NCBI RefSeq assembly: GCF_913054185.1
Contig: NZ_CAJXIV010000009.1
Span: 1-64,000 of the forward strand
Source: an uncultured Shimia sp.
GTDB lineage: Bacteria; Pseudomonadota; Alphaproteobacteria; Rhodobacterales; Rhodobacteraceae
Direction: 5' to 3'
Length of the DNA stretch: 64,000 nucleotides
A program made the translations under genes and the position numbers. Each line of letters opens with the position of its first letter. Position 1 is the first letter of the stretch. Of the stretch, positions 20,026 to 29,163 are shown piece by piece. The notes beneath the pieces are model-generated. The model was not told the origin of the DNA. It did not search any database and saw nothing but the letters and a program-made list of their open reading frames with translations.

Positions 20026-21533
20026 CGTGCGTCCTCGTCTTGACCACCGGTCACCACATTCAAAATATGGGCGATATCCACATTTGGGCCGTTTTCGATT
20101 TCTTCCTGAAGACACCCGTCAAACATCAAAAACACACGGTCACAAATGCCAAGAACCTCTTCGAGCTCCGAGGAAAACACCGCCACCGCGTTGCCTTCGT
20201 TTGCCAGGTCTTTTATGATTTCATAAATTTCAGTCTTTGCGCCAACATCCACGCCGCGCGTTGGCTCATCCAACAGCAGCAGGTCTGCTTGCGAAAACAG
20301 GCACTTGGCCAGAACAACCTTTTGCTGGTTGCCGCCAGAAAGCTTTTCTGTGTGTTTCTCAATCGAACTGGTCGCGATGCCCAGCTGAGTGACAAATTCC
20401 TCGGCCGCAGCGCGCACGTCCTCAGCTTTGAACACACCGTTTTGCGTCACCCTTGGCAGGTTCATCACCGGCACGTTTTCACGAATGGTCAAACTGGTGA
20501 ACAGGCCCTGCGTGCGGCGTTCCTCCGGCACCAGCGCAATGCCTTGGGCAATTGCCTCTTTGGGTGTTTTACCGCCGGGTTTGCCGTGAAATATGACCTT
20601 GCCGTCAAAGGTGTCTGCGCCAAACAACGCCCGTGCCACCTCGGTTTTTCCGGCCCCGACCAGCCCGTAAAACCCAATGATCTCACCTTCTTTGATGTCA
20701 AAGGACACATCTTTCAGAAGCTTGGTGTTCAGACCTTCGGCCTTGAGCACCACTTTGTCCCCGATCTTGCCGCGCGGTGAATAGCTCTGAAACACCGTCC
20801 GACCAATCATCAATTCAATCAATTCCGCGCGTCCGTCCACGTCGCTCAGCGGGCAGGTGGTGATATGTTTGCCGTCCCGCATAACCGTGACCGTGTCACC
20901 CAATTCAAAAATCTCGTCCAGCTTGTGGGAGATATAGATCACCGTGACATTGTTTTCGCGCAGTCGCCGAATAACTGTGAACAAACGCGCCACTTCGCGC
21001 TCTGACAGCGCCGCTGTGGGTTCGTCCATAATGATAATATTCGCACCGGATGATGCCGCGCGTGCAATCTCAACAATCTGTTTTTGTGCGACACTCAAGG
21101 TCGACACCCGCGCAGCCGGATCAATCGCAGGCTCAATCGTGGCCAAAGTCTGGGTCACTCGGTCTTCAAGGTCCGACTTCACAAAGAACCCAAATCGGCT
21201 TTTCTCCATGCCCAAGGTCAGGTTCTCAAGAACGGTCAACTCATCAACCACGTGCAGTTCTTGGAACAAAGTTGCGATCCCGCCGTCACGCGCTTCTTGC
21301 GGACTGGTTGGGACATAAGCCTTACCATTCACCGTCATTGCGCCGGCCGTTGGCGCAAGTGCGCCCGTCAGCATCTTAACCAGCGTTGATTTGCCAGCAC
21401 CGTTCTCCCCCACCAAACAGTGCACAACACTGTTTTGAATAGAAAATGTGACGTTGTCGACAGCCCGGACCCCCGGATAATCTTTTGTCAGCCCGTCAAC
21501 GGAGAGCACCGATATTTTCTGCTCTTCGGTCAT
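20022..21533 (-). CDS. Sugar ABC transporter ATP-binding protein (two ABC domains)
   Basis: VGENGAGKSTLVKMLTG; MDEPTAALSEREV; LSGGNQQKVVLAKCLFSQADLLLLDEPTRGVDVGAK. Confidence 0.95.
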   Translation of the reverse strand: MTEEQKISVLSVDGLTKDYPGVRAVDNVTFSIQNSVVHCLVGENGAGKSTLVKMLTGALAPTAGAMTVNGKAYVPTSPQEARDGGIATLFQELHVVDELTVLENLTLGMEKSRFGFFVKSDLEDRVTQTLATIEPAIDPAARVSTLSVAQKQIVEIARAASSGANIIIMDEPTAALSEREVARLFTVIRRLRENNVTVIYISHKLDEIFELGDTVTVMRDGKHITTCPLSDVDGRAELIELMIGRTVFQSYSPRGKIGDKVVLKAEGLNTKLLKDVSFDIKEGEIIGFYGLVGAGKTEVARALFGADTFDGKVIFHGKPGGKTPKEAIAQGIALVPEERRTQGLFTSLTIRENVPVMNLPRVTQNGVFKAEDVRAAAEEFVTQLGIATSSIEKHTEKLSGGNQQKVVLAKCLFSQADLLLLDEPTRGVDVGAKTEIYEIIKDLANEGNAVAVFSSELEEVLGICDRVFLMFDGCLQEEIENGPNVDIAHILNVVTGGQDEDAR

Positions 21534-21685
21534 GCCTGCTTCCCCCTGGCTCGAAGCACTTCATCTCAACTTGCGGCGCCTCAGCGTTGTGTGCTTGCCG
21601 CTATTCTCAAACAATATTGGCAAGCTGGCGATCCCTATGACCCATCCCCGGTCACGTCAGAACCGCCAGCCGCCTTAGTGTTGGC

Positions 21686-22705
21686 TTAGCCGCCGAACTG
21701 GCTGTCCAACCACTTCTCCGCGTCTGCTTTGTCCATTGTCCAATTGGAAATGGTATACGCTTTGTAGAAGAACTCTTCAGCGGTGTCCGATTGCGGCGCA
21801 ACCTTACCCTCAAGCACGTCCATGATCAGGTCGATACGGCCCATCGCTGTTTCCAGCGGTGGCAAACCCATGGACACTTTCAGGCTCGAGTCCGGATCAA
21901 ACACATGGTCAACTTCAACCGCGTCAAAATCCACGCTGGCCACGATCTCTGTCAACGGCTTGCCGTTTTCAAACTTGCCACGCCCAAGTTGGGACAGGCC
22001 CGCCATGGTGCCAACGGTCAGGTTTGACGCTTCCGAGTAGATCAGGTTCACTTCAGGACGCTGGGTCAACAGGTCAACAATGATCTGCTTGGCCGCCTCC
22101 TGGCCTTTGCTGGAGTCCAACGCACCGAGGTTTTCGGCCGTCGCATCCACGGACAACACACCTTCAACAAACGGCGCTGTGCGTCCAGAGTTGACCTCAG
22201 TGTGGTTTGGCCAACCAAGCTGTACCATCACAATCGGCTTGTCGGGATGGGCCTCTTTCCATGCGGTCGCCATTTGGGCGCCCATTTCAAACGACACCGA
22301 CGCTTCATCGCTGCGCGCCGTTGGAATGCCCGTGTCGGTGATGGGGCTAAAGAAGGAGGTCATGACAATGCCCTCGTCCAGCGCGTCCATCACACCAGGC
22401 GTTGCCGCCTCAGCATCCCAAATGTGCAACGTTGCCGCGTCAAAGCCACCAGCAACAACCTGATCAACGTTTTGGGTCATCACCGCACTGTCGGCCTGAC
22501 CGTCAAACACAACAACCTTTGCGCCATACTCCTCCATCGCGTACTTCTCAGCAGCCGCGGCCTGCGACTGGTGAAACACGTTGGACAAGTCTGAAACAAA
22601 AAACGCGATACGCTTACCATCGTCTGCAAGCGCCGCCCCTGCCGATATCGCCAAGGATGACACCATCAACGTGGTCGCCATTAGTTTCTTTCCAAAGATC
22701 CCCAT
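21686..22705 (-). CDS. Sugar ABC transporter substrate-binding protein
   Basis: Signal peptide and periplasmic-binding fold (IAFFVSDLSNVFHQSQAAAAEKYAMEEYGAKVVVFDGQAD). Confidence 0.9.
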   Translation of the reverse strand: MGIFGKKLMATTLMVSSLAISAGAALADDGKRIAFFVSDLSNVFHQSQAAAAEKYAMEEYGAKVVVFDGQADSAVMTQNVDQVVAGGFDAATLHIWDAEAATPGVMDALDEGIVMTSFFSPITDTGIPTARSDEASVSFEMGAQMATAWKEAHPDKPIVMVQLGWPNHTEVNSGRTAPFVEGVLSVDATAENLGALDSSKGQEAAKQIIVDLLTQRPEVNLIYSEASNLTVGTMAGLSQLGRGKFENGKPLTEIVASVDFDAVEVDHVFDPDSSLKVSMGLPPLETAMGRIDLIMDVLEGKVAPQSDTAEEFFYKAYTISNWTMDKADAEKWLDSQFGG

Positions 22706-22809
22706 TACACACTCCTCCTATGCATTGGATCACAGAGATGACAGTCACCTCCCTTTTCCGGCCTCCCGCGCACCCTCCCGAATCCGCAATAAATATCAAC
22801 CGATGAAAT

Positions 22810-22838
22810 ATAATTCACACAAGTGAGATTTGTGTCAA
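22810..22838 (-). promoter_or_regulatory. Candidate sigma70-like promoter with overlapping operator for the sugar operon
   Basis: Minus strand reads TTGACA-N17-AATTAT; inverted repeat TTCACACAA-N7-TTGTGTCAA at 22814-22838, ~110 nt upstream of the SBP start. Confidence 0.5.
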
Positions 22839-23244
22839 TAAGAACTTCCCAAAAACACTTTGAGAACTCCAACCATTTGAAATTATTCACCTCTTAACTC
22901 GGACCAATGTCACATCACCACAGGTCGGCTTCTTCGAAAGCCACAGAATGTGTTGCCTTGTGATCCAAAGCCCCTAGAGGATCGGGCCGTCCGCCTGCCA
23001 GATTCTCTCCTCTAGCGATGTGCCGACGCGTCCAATCAGGGCCACAATCAGTGCGACCTACTCTGGTAAAACCCACCCAAAAAATGGAATAAAGCCCGAC
23101 CCAAGTCTTTCTCAATGTCTGCTTTAGCGGCGTCCCAGTGGTCTTTAAGACTTGCTGTGACGGACGGCTTTCAGTCTTTCTAATTGAACCCAACGCAGCG
23201 GCAGTCCGCCATCATCACAGTCGGCCAGCCCCGGCCAGACAATA

Positions 23245-23275
23245 AAACGGCCTCGGATGAAACCCGAGGCCGTTT
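23245..23275 (-). terminator. Rho-independent terminator downstream of nrdJ
   Basis: AAACGGCCTCGG-loop-CCGAGGCCGTTT hairpin flanked by A/T runs on both sides. Confidence 0.8.
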
Positions 23276-23359
23276 TTGGTATCACGTCTCAATAGGACCT
23301 ATTGAGGTGCTTTGGGCATGTCGCGCGACACGCCACACAAATCTGTATCTCAGATCACA

Positions 23360-25642
23360 TCAGCCGCATTTGCTGTGGCCACAGCTGCGGCATGTCATAC
23401 AGCCTTCCACCATCTGCAAATCAAACTGACCACAGCTTGGGCAGGCTTTGCCACGTGGGGCACCACCAACAGCCATCACTTCCGCTTGCGGGTCAGATTT
23501 CAGCCCCATGCCCTCGCCCTCAATGAAGCCAATCGCAATCATGTGGCGCTCCAGCACGCCGCCAATCGCGGCCAGAATCGATGGGATGTACTTGCCTTCC
23601 ATCCACGCGCCACCACGCGGATCAAACACCGCTTTGAGCTCTTCGACCACAAACGACACATCGCCACCGCGACGGAACACCGCCGAAATCATCCGGGTCA
23701 GTGCCAATGTCCAGGCGTAGTGCTCCATGTTTTTGGAGTTGATAAACACCTCAAACGGACGCCGATGCCCATTGATAATCACATCGTTCACCGTCAGGTA
23801 AATTGCATGTTCGCTGTCTGGCCACTTCAACTTGTAGGTCGCGCCTTCAAGGCTCTGCGGACGCTCCAGCGGCTCCGCCATGTAAATGACCTCACCGGAA
23901 TCAGCCACATTGTCGGCTGGCTGCTCACCCGGTGCCTGTTCGCTGCTCTCAGACACGGTCAAAACCGAGCCGGTTACATCGTTTGGACGGTAGGTGGTGC
24001 AGCCTTTGCAACCGGTGTCCCAAGCCTGCATGTAAACGTCTTTGAAGCTTTCAAAGTCGATGTCTTCCGGGCAGTTGATGGTTTTGGAGATCGAGCTGTC
24101 GATCCATTTCTGCGCCGCCGCCTGCATGCGCACATGCGCCGCTGGCGCCAATGTCTGCGCGTTCACAAAATAGCTGGGAAGCTCTTTATCGCCAAACTTG
24201 TCACGCCACATTTGCACTGCGTAATCAACAACTTCCTCTTCGGTCCGTGAACCGTCTTTCTGCAAAACCTTCCGCGTATAGGCGTAGGCAAATACCGGCT
24301 CGATGCCCGAGCTGACGTTGCCCGCATAGAGGCTGATGGTGCCGGTTGGCGCGATGGAGGTCAGCAGCGCGTTGCGGATGCCGTGTTTGGCAATCGCGTC
24401 TTTCACGTCCTGATCCATGTCCTGAACCAGACCACCGTTGATGTATTTCTCTTTGTCAAAGAGTGGGAAGGCGCCCTTCTCTTTGGCAAGGTCCACCGAC
24501 GCCAAATAAGACGCCCGCGCAATGGCTTTCATCCAGGCTTCGGTCTGTAACGCAGCCTCTTCGGTGCCATACTCCAAACCCAGCATCAAAAGTGCATCGG
24601 CCAGTCCGGTCACACCAAGGCCAATCCGGCGCTTGTTCTGAGCTTCATTCTGCTGTTCCGGCAGCGGGAATTTGGACGCGTCCACAACGTTGTCCATCAT
24701 CCGCACGGCGGTCGCCACCAGGTCAGTCAGCGCCTCCTCATTCAGTTCCGCCGCCTTTTCAAACGGATCGCTGACCAGTCGTGCAAGGTTGATTGAGCCC
24801 AGCAAACACGCACCATATGGCGGCAATGGCTGCTCACCACACGGGTTGGTCGCTGCAATTTCTTCAACATAGCTGAGGTTGTTGCGCTGGTTGATGCGGT
24901 CGATGAAAATCACACCTGGCTCAGCATAGTCATAGGTGCCCTGCATGATCTTGTTCCACAGATCGCGCGCATCCACGGTGTGATACACCCGATCGCCAAA
25001 TTTCAGCTCCCACGGGCCATCGGCTTTCACCGCTTCCATGAAGTCATCGGTCACCAACACGGACATGTTGAACATGCGCAGGCGTGCTGGATCAGACTTT
25101 GCGGTGATGAAGTCTTCCACATCCGGGTGGTCGCAGCGCATTGTCGCCATCATCGCGCCCCGCCGAGAGCCCGCAGACATGATCGTGCGGCACATTGCGT
25201 CCCACACATCCATAAAGCTCAACGGCCCAGAAGCATCCGCCGCCACACCCATAACGTCCGCGCCGCGCGGACGGATGGTGGAGAAGTCATAGCCGATGCC
25301 GCCGCCCTGCTGCATGGTCAAAGCCGCTTCTTTGAGCATGTCAAAAATGCCGGACATGCTGTCAGGCACCGTGCCCATCACAAAGCAGTTGAACAGCGTC
25401 ACATTGCGCGCGGTGCCCGCACCAGCGGTGATGCGCCCGGCTGGCAGATATTTAAAGTCTTCCAACGCGCCGTAGAATTTCTCTTCCCACTTGGCCGAGT
25501 CTTTTTCTACCTTGGCCAGGTCGCGAGCGATCCGTCGCCAGCTGTCTTCCACCGACAGGTCAATCGGCGTACCGTCCGCCTCTTTGAAACGGTATTTCAT
25601 GTCCCAGATTTGCTCTGCGATGGGGGCGGCGAAACGGCTCAT
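23360..25642 (-). CDS. nrdJ: Class II (adenosylcobalamin-dependent) ribonucleoside-diphosphate reductase
   Basis: FNCFVMGTVPDSMSGIFDMLKEAALTMQQGGGIGYDFSTIRPRG; NPCGEQPLPPYGACLLGSINLARLV; Cys-rich C-terminus CMTCRSCGHSKCG. Confidence 0.95.
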   Translation of the reverse strand: MSRFAAPIAEQIWDMKYRFKEADGTPIDLSVEDSWRRIARDLAKVEKDSAKWEEKFYGALEDFKYLPAGRITAGAGTARNVTLFNCFVMGTVPDSMSGIFDMLKEAALTMQQGGGIGYDFSTIRPRGADVMGVAADASGPLSFMDVWDAMCRTIMSAGSRRGAMMATMRCDHPDVEDFITAKSDPARLRMFNMSVLVTDDFMEAVKADGPWELKFGDRVYHTVDARDLWNKIMQGTYDYAEPGVIFIDRINQRNNLSYVEEIAATNPCGEQPLPPYGACLLGSINLARLVSDPFEKAAELNEEALTDLVATAVRMMDNVVDASKFPLPEQQNEAQNKRRIGLGVTGLADALLMLGLEYGTEEAALQTEAWMKAIARASYLASVDLAKEKGAFPLFDKEKYINGGLVQDMDQDVKDAIAKHGIRNALLTSIAPTGTISLYAGNVSSGIEPVFAYAYTRKVLQKDGSRTEEEVVDYAVQMWRDKFGDKELPSYFVNAQTLAPAAHVRMQAAAQKWIDSSISKTINCPEDIDFESFKDVYMQAWDTGCKGCTTYRPNDVTGSVLTVSESSEQAPGEQPADNVADSGEVIYMAEPLERPQSLEGATYKLKWPDSEHAIYLTVNDVIINGHRRPFEVFINSKNMEHYAWTLALTRMISAVFRRGGDVSFVVEELKAVFDPRGGAWMEGKYIPSILAAIGGVLERHMIAIGFIEGEGMGLKSDPQAEVMAVGGAPRGKACPSCGQFDLQMVEGCMTCRSCGHSKCG

Positions 25643-25778
25643 CGGTGGATTCCTTGGTTGTGCTGCGCGTGTGTTTAGGGTTTTTTAATCTATATCAAAT
25701 CTACGTCATCTGACAACGGGCAAATATGGTGTTTTTCGAAAGATGACCACTTTATTTTGGGGTTGAAGGTTAACAACC

Positions 25779-25794
25779 CCACTATATACTGTGT
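25779..25794. promoter_or_regulatory. Candidate NrdR box
   Basis: CCACTATATACTGTGT matches acaCwAtATaTwGtgt at 14 of 16 positions. Confidence 0.6.
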
Positions 25795-25822
25795 GTCCCG
25801 TGCATAATCCTGTGGGAAAACT

Positions 25823-26254
25823 GTGGATAAATTCGTGCATCTTGTGAAACTGTCTGTGGGCTCAGAGAGCCCCGAAACCCTTGCTGCGTGGCAAGAGGCC
25901 AATAAAGCACGGTTTTCTGATGGGCTGCCTCGTCACGTCACACGTATGTGGCCTAAACGAGAAGCTGAAATTCTCAGTGGAGGCTCAATCTATTGGGTCA
26001 TCAAGGGCAGCATCCAGTGCCGTCAACGCATATTACGTCTGGACGAGTTTATCGGAGAAGACGGCATTCGCCGCTGCGCCATTGTTTTGGAACCAGAGGT
26101 ACATTTGACACAAGCCGCGCTAAAACGCCCCTTCCAAGGATGGCGCTACCTGAAGCCCGAAGACGCTCCGGCGGACCTTCCCGCCAACCGCGCCAATGAC
26201 GATGTCCTGCCGGACGACCTCAACCGCGCCCTGGCAGAAATTGGCGTGCTCTAA
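25823..26254 (+). CDS. DUF1489 family protein
   Basis: (GTG)DKFVHLVKLSVGSESPETLAAWQ...VTRMWPKREAEILSGGSIYWVIKG, pattern of the alphaproteobacterial DUF1489 family. Confidence 0.85.
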   Translation: MDKFVHLVKLSVGSESPETLAAWQEANKARFSDGLPRHVTRMWPKREAEILSGGSIYWVIKGSIQCRQRILRLDEFIGEDGIRRCAIVLEPEVHLTQAALKRPFQGWRYLKPEDAPADLPANRANDDVLPDDLNRALAEIGVL

Positions 26255-26259
26255 AGGGA

Positions 26260-26352
26260 TGCAACGCGCGGTGCAGTAACCGTTGCGCGCGCCCTGCGCT
26301 CGCAAAAACACACCGTTCATATGCAGTCGCGATACAGACGTATTACCGACGC
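26260..26352. repeat. Dispersed intergenic repeat, copy 1
   Basis: Contains CCGTTGCGCGCGCCC and CGCGATACAGACGTATTACCGACG, both recurring near 53148-53222. Confidence 0.55.
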
Positions 26353-26399
26353 GGATTCAGTCCAATCTGCCTCGGTTAACACCGCGACAAACTCCGCCA

Positions 26400-27485
26400 T
26401 CAACGTGCGCCAATATCCTGCGGTGCCACGGACACGGATTTTATCACCGCATAACATGTCACGCCCTCTGACAGCTCCAGCGCTGCGGCAGAGCGCCGTG
26501 TGATCCGCGCCAAAATGCGCCCGGCTTTGGTATCAACAGAGACAATTGCCCCAGGTCCATCACCAGATCGGACCGAATGCACCCTGCCTTCCACAATATT
26601 CAGCGCGGACAACCCTTTAGGCGCCTCTCTTGAGAGGATCACATCATGCGCCGCCACCCGCACACGGACCTGATCACCCACAGAATGAGACAACTGCGGC
26701 AACATCAACGCCACGCCATTGGCGGATAACTCGGTCAATCCATCTTCGTGGTGCCGCATCACCGTCGCATCCAACACCGCGCCCACCGCCCGTGGTCCCA
26801 TTGGTGTAAAGCTCGGATCACTAAGGACTTCGGCCGCCGGGCCAACCCGGTCAACTTTGCCATCCTTGAGTGCCACAACCGTAGTCGCCAACCGCGCCAC
26901 CTCGGCAATCGAATGGGTAACATACAGAATTGGCAGGGAAAATTCATCTCTGAGCCGCTCGAAATACGGCAATATTTCCGCTTTGCGAGGTTCATCCAAC
27001 GCCGCCAGAGGTTCATCCGCCAGGATCAATTTGGACCGCGCCAACAACGCCCGCCCAATCGCGACCCGCTGCTTTTCGCCGCCAGACAACTCCGATGGAC
27101 GTCGATGCAACAGCGTCCCGATGCCGAGGATGTCCACCACCTGAACAAAACTCGCAATTTCTGGCCGGGTTTTAGCCAACCCATTGCCATACAACAGGTT
27201 TTTACGCACGTTCATATGCGGAAACAGCCGCCCTTCCTGAAACACATAGCCCAGACTGCGTTGATGTGTTGGCACCCAAACGCCAGCCGCGCTGTCACTC
27301 AAAACCGCGTCATTCACAACAATCCGACTTTGTGCAGGCTTGCTCAACCCCGCCACCGCGTTGATCACACTGGTTTTTCCAGACCCTGAACTGCCAAACA
27401 ACACTGTCAGCCCGGACGGTGCCTCAAAGCCCACATCGAGATCAAAGCCTTGAAAATTTTGCCGGATTTGCACCTCAACACTCAT
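26400..27485 (-). CDS. modC: Molybdenum ABC transporter ATP-binding protein
   Basis: LFGSSGSGKTSVINAVAGL; LSGGEKQRVAIGRALLARSKLILADEPLAALD; C-terminal TOBE-like region; adjacent modB and modA. Confidence 0.93.
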   Translation of the reverse strand: MSVEVQIRQNFQGFDLDVGFEAPSGLTVLFGSSGSGKTSVINAVAGLSKPAQSRIVVNDAVLSDSAAGVWVPTHQRSLGYVFQEGRLFPHMNVRKNLLYGNGLAKTRPEIASFVQVVDILGIGTLLHRRPSELSGGEKQRVAIGRALLARSKLILADEPLAALDEPRKAEILPYFERLRDEFSLPILYVTHSIAEVARLATTVVALKDGKVDRVGPAAEVLSDPSFTPMGPRAVGAVLDATVMRHHEDGLTELSANGVALMLPQLSHSVGDQVRVRVAAHDVILSREAPKGLSALNIVEGRVHSVRSGDGPGAIVSVDTKAGRILARITRRSAAALELSEGVTCYAVIKSVSVAPQDIGAR

Positions 27486-28177
27486 ACCTGCCCCACCTTC
27501 TTGGCAATGCGACGCGCAAGCACTTCAGACAGAATTAACGCTCCCGCAGCAACAATGATGCTCACAACCACAAGCCGCATCGCCGCGGTCTCTCCGCCGG
27601 GCACCTGCAAGAACGCGTAGATTGCACTTGGCAAGGTCCGCGTTTGGCCGGGAATATTGCTGACAAATGTGATGGTTGCCCCAAATTCGCCCATCGCTTT
27701 GGCAAACGCGAGCACCATTCCGGCCAGCAAGCCTGGCAACATCAACGGCAATGTGACCGTCGCAAACACCCACAAGCGCGATGCCCCCAACGTGGCAGCC
27801 GCCTGCTCCAGCTTGGGATCAGTCGCCTCGATTGAAAGCCGGATCGAGCGCACCAACAGAGGAAACGCCATAACGGCTGCCGCCAAGGCTGCCCCCGTCC
27901 AACGAAAGGCAAACACCACACCGATTTCTTTAAGCGCGCTGCCAATAAACCCCTGCGTGCCAAATGTCACCAGCAACAGATACCCGGTTGCAACCGGTGG
28001 AAGTACAAGCGGCAAGTGCACCAAAACGTTAACAAATTGCTTACCGAAGAAGTCCCAGCGCGCGAGTGCGTAGGCGACAAAAACTCCCGGCAATACAGCC
28101 CCCAACATTGCCCAAAATGCCACTTTCAGAGACAGCCCCACTGCGGCCCATTCCTGCGGCCCCAACCACTCGGTCAT
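27482..28177 (-). CDS. modB: Molybdate ABC transporter permease
   Basis: LPLVLPPVATGYLLLVTFG...AKAMGEFGATITFVSNIPGQTRTLPSAIY. Confidence 0.93.
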   Translation of the reverse strand: MTEWLGPQEWAAVGLSLKVAFWAMLGAVLPGVFVAYALARWDFFGKQFVNVLVHLPLVLPPVATGYLLLVTFGTQGFIGSALKEIGVVFAFRWTGAALAAAVMAFPLLVRSIRLSIEATDPKLEQAAATLGASRLWVFATVTLPLMLPGLLAGMVLAFAKAMGEFGATITFVSNIPGQTRTLPSAIYAFLQVPGGETAAMRLVVVSIIVAAGALILSEVLARRIAKKVGQV

Positions 28178-28962
28178 TGTGTACCCTCCAACACAACAAA
28201 CCCACGATTGGCAAAGGCGTCTTTTGCCGCATCGCTTTCCATATAGTCCATAAATTCAACCACTTCAGGCCGATCTTGCCCCGTTATCACGGCGGCAGGG
28301 TAAACAATCTCACTGTGCAAACCCGCCGAGAACCGGGCGACAATCCGTACACGATCATTCACCGCTGCATCCGTGGCATACACTATCCCTGCGGCCACTT
28401 CACCCAGTGCAACCAGCGCCAAGGCCGCACGTACATTATCTGTTTCAACCACTTTGGGTCGAGTAGCCTCCCAGAGCCCAAGGGATTGCAAAACCTCTTT
28501 GCCGTAAATGCCCGCGGGCACCGCCTCAACCAGAGCCATCGCCAGTTTACCAGTCTTTAATAATTCGGACAATTCACTGCTATCCGTCACATCGGAATTG
28601 ACCGCCGCATCTGCTGGAACCACAAGCACCAACTCATTGCCAAATATCGTGCTTTGGGAATTTTCGGCCAGCAAGCCTTTGTCGTCCAAGTACGTCATCC
28701 AATTGACATTTGCCAACATTACCACATCCACAGGCGCCCCGTATGCGATCTGCCGCGCCAAGGTGGAAGATCCGGCAAACGAAGCGGTGACCATATGTCC
28801 GCTTTTCTCTTCAAACCGGGAAATTATGTCTGAAACCGCTTCATGTAAGCTGGCGGCGGCAAAAATGCTGATCTGTTCAGCCCGGATAGGCGACACAGCC
28901 GCGCCGAAGATGCCGGTCGCCAGAACGAGTACAGAGAGATAAGACCGCAGCATGGAACCCAT
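28174..28962 (-). CDS. modA: Molybdate ABC transporter substrate-binding protein
   Basis: ISIFAAASLHEAVSDIISRFEEKSGHMVTASFAGSSTLARQIAYGAPVDVVMLAN. Confidence 0.93.
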   Translation of the reverse strand: MGSMLRSYLSVLVLATGIFGAAVSPIRAEQISIFAAASLHEAVSDIISRFEEKSGHMVTASFAGSSTLARQIAYGAPVDVVMLANVNWMTYLDDKGLLAENSQSTIFGNELVLVVPADAAVNSDVTDSSELSELLKTGKLAMALVEAVPAGIYGKEVLQSLGLWEATRPKVVETDNVRAALALVALGEVAAGIVYATDAAVNDRVRIVARFSAGLHSEIVYPAAVITGQDRPEVVEFMDYMESDAAKDAFANRGFVVLEGTQ

Positions 28963-29163
28963 TGTGTCCAGACAAGTTTATTGCCTGCATAGGCCTAGCC
29001 AATGTAGGCCAACCTACGCAAGGGCTTTGCGCCCCGTCCGGACATTCAGGATGCCCCCCCCTTGCGAGGCAAATCCATGAACGATCGTTCATCCGATGCC
29101 AATACACATGTCAAACCCGACAGCCAAAGCGCTCGCGGCCTTTGCCGAACGCCAACCGAGACC

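Noticed and set aside
11864-22705. Reading the operon as a true lsr (AI-2) system
   Set aside because: Kinase looks LyxK/EryA-like and GlpD-, AKR- and GMC-type genes are present; AI-2 is only one of several candidate substrates.
22915-23193. 92-aa minus ORF (MGSIRKTESRPSQQVLKTTG...) between the sugar operon and nrdJ
   Set aside because: Composition looks like non-coding read-through (many R/G/W); no family or RBS support.
23312-24250. 312-aa plus-strand ORF opposite nrdJ
   Set aside because: Antisense shadow of a conserved ribonucleotide reductase.
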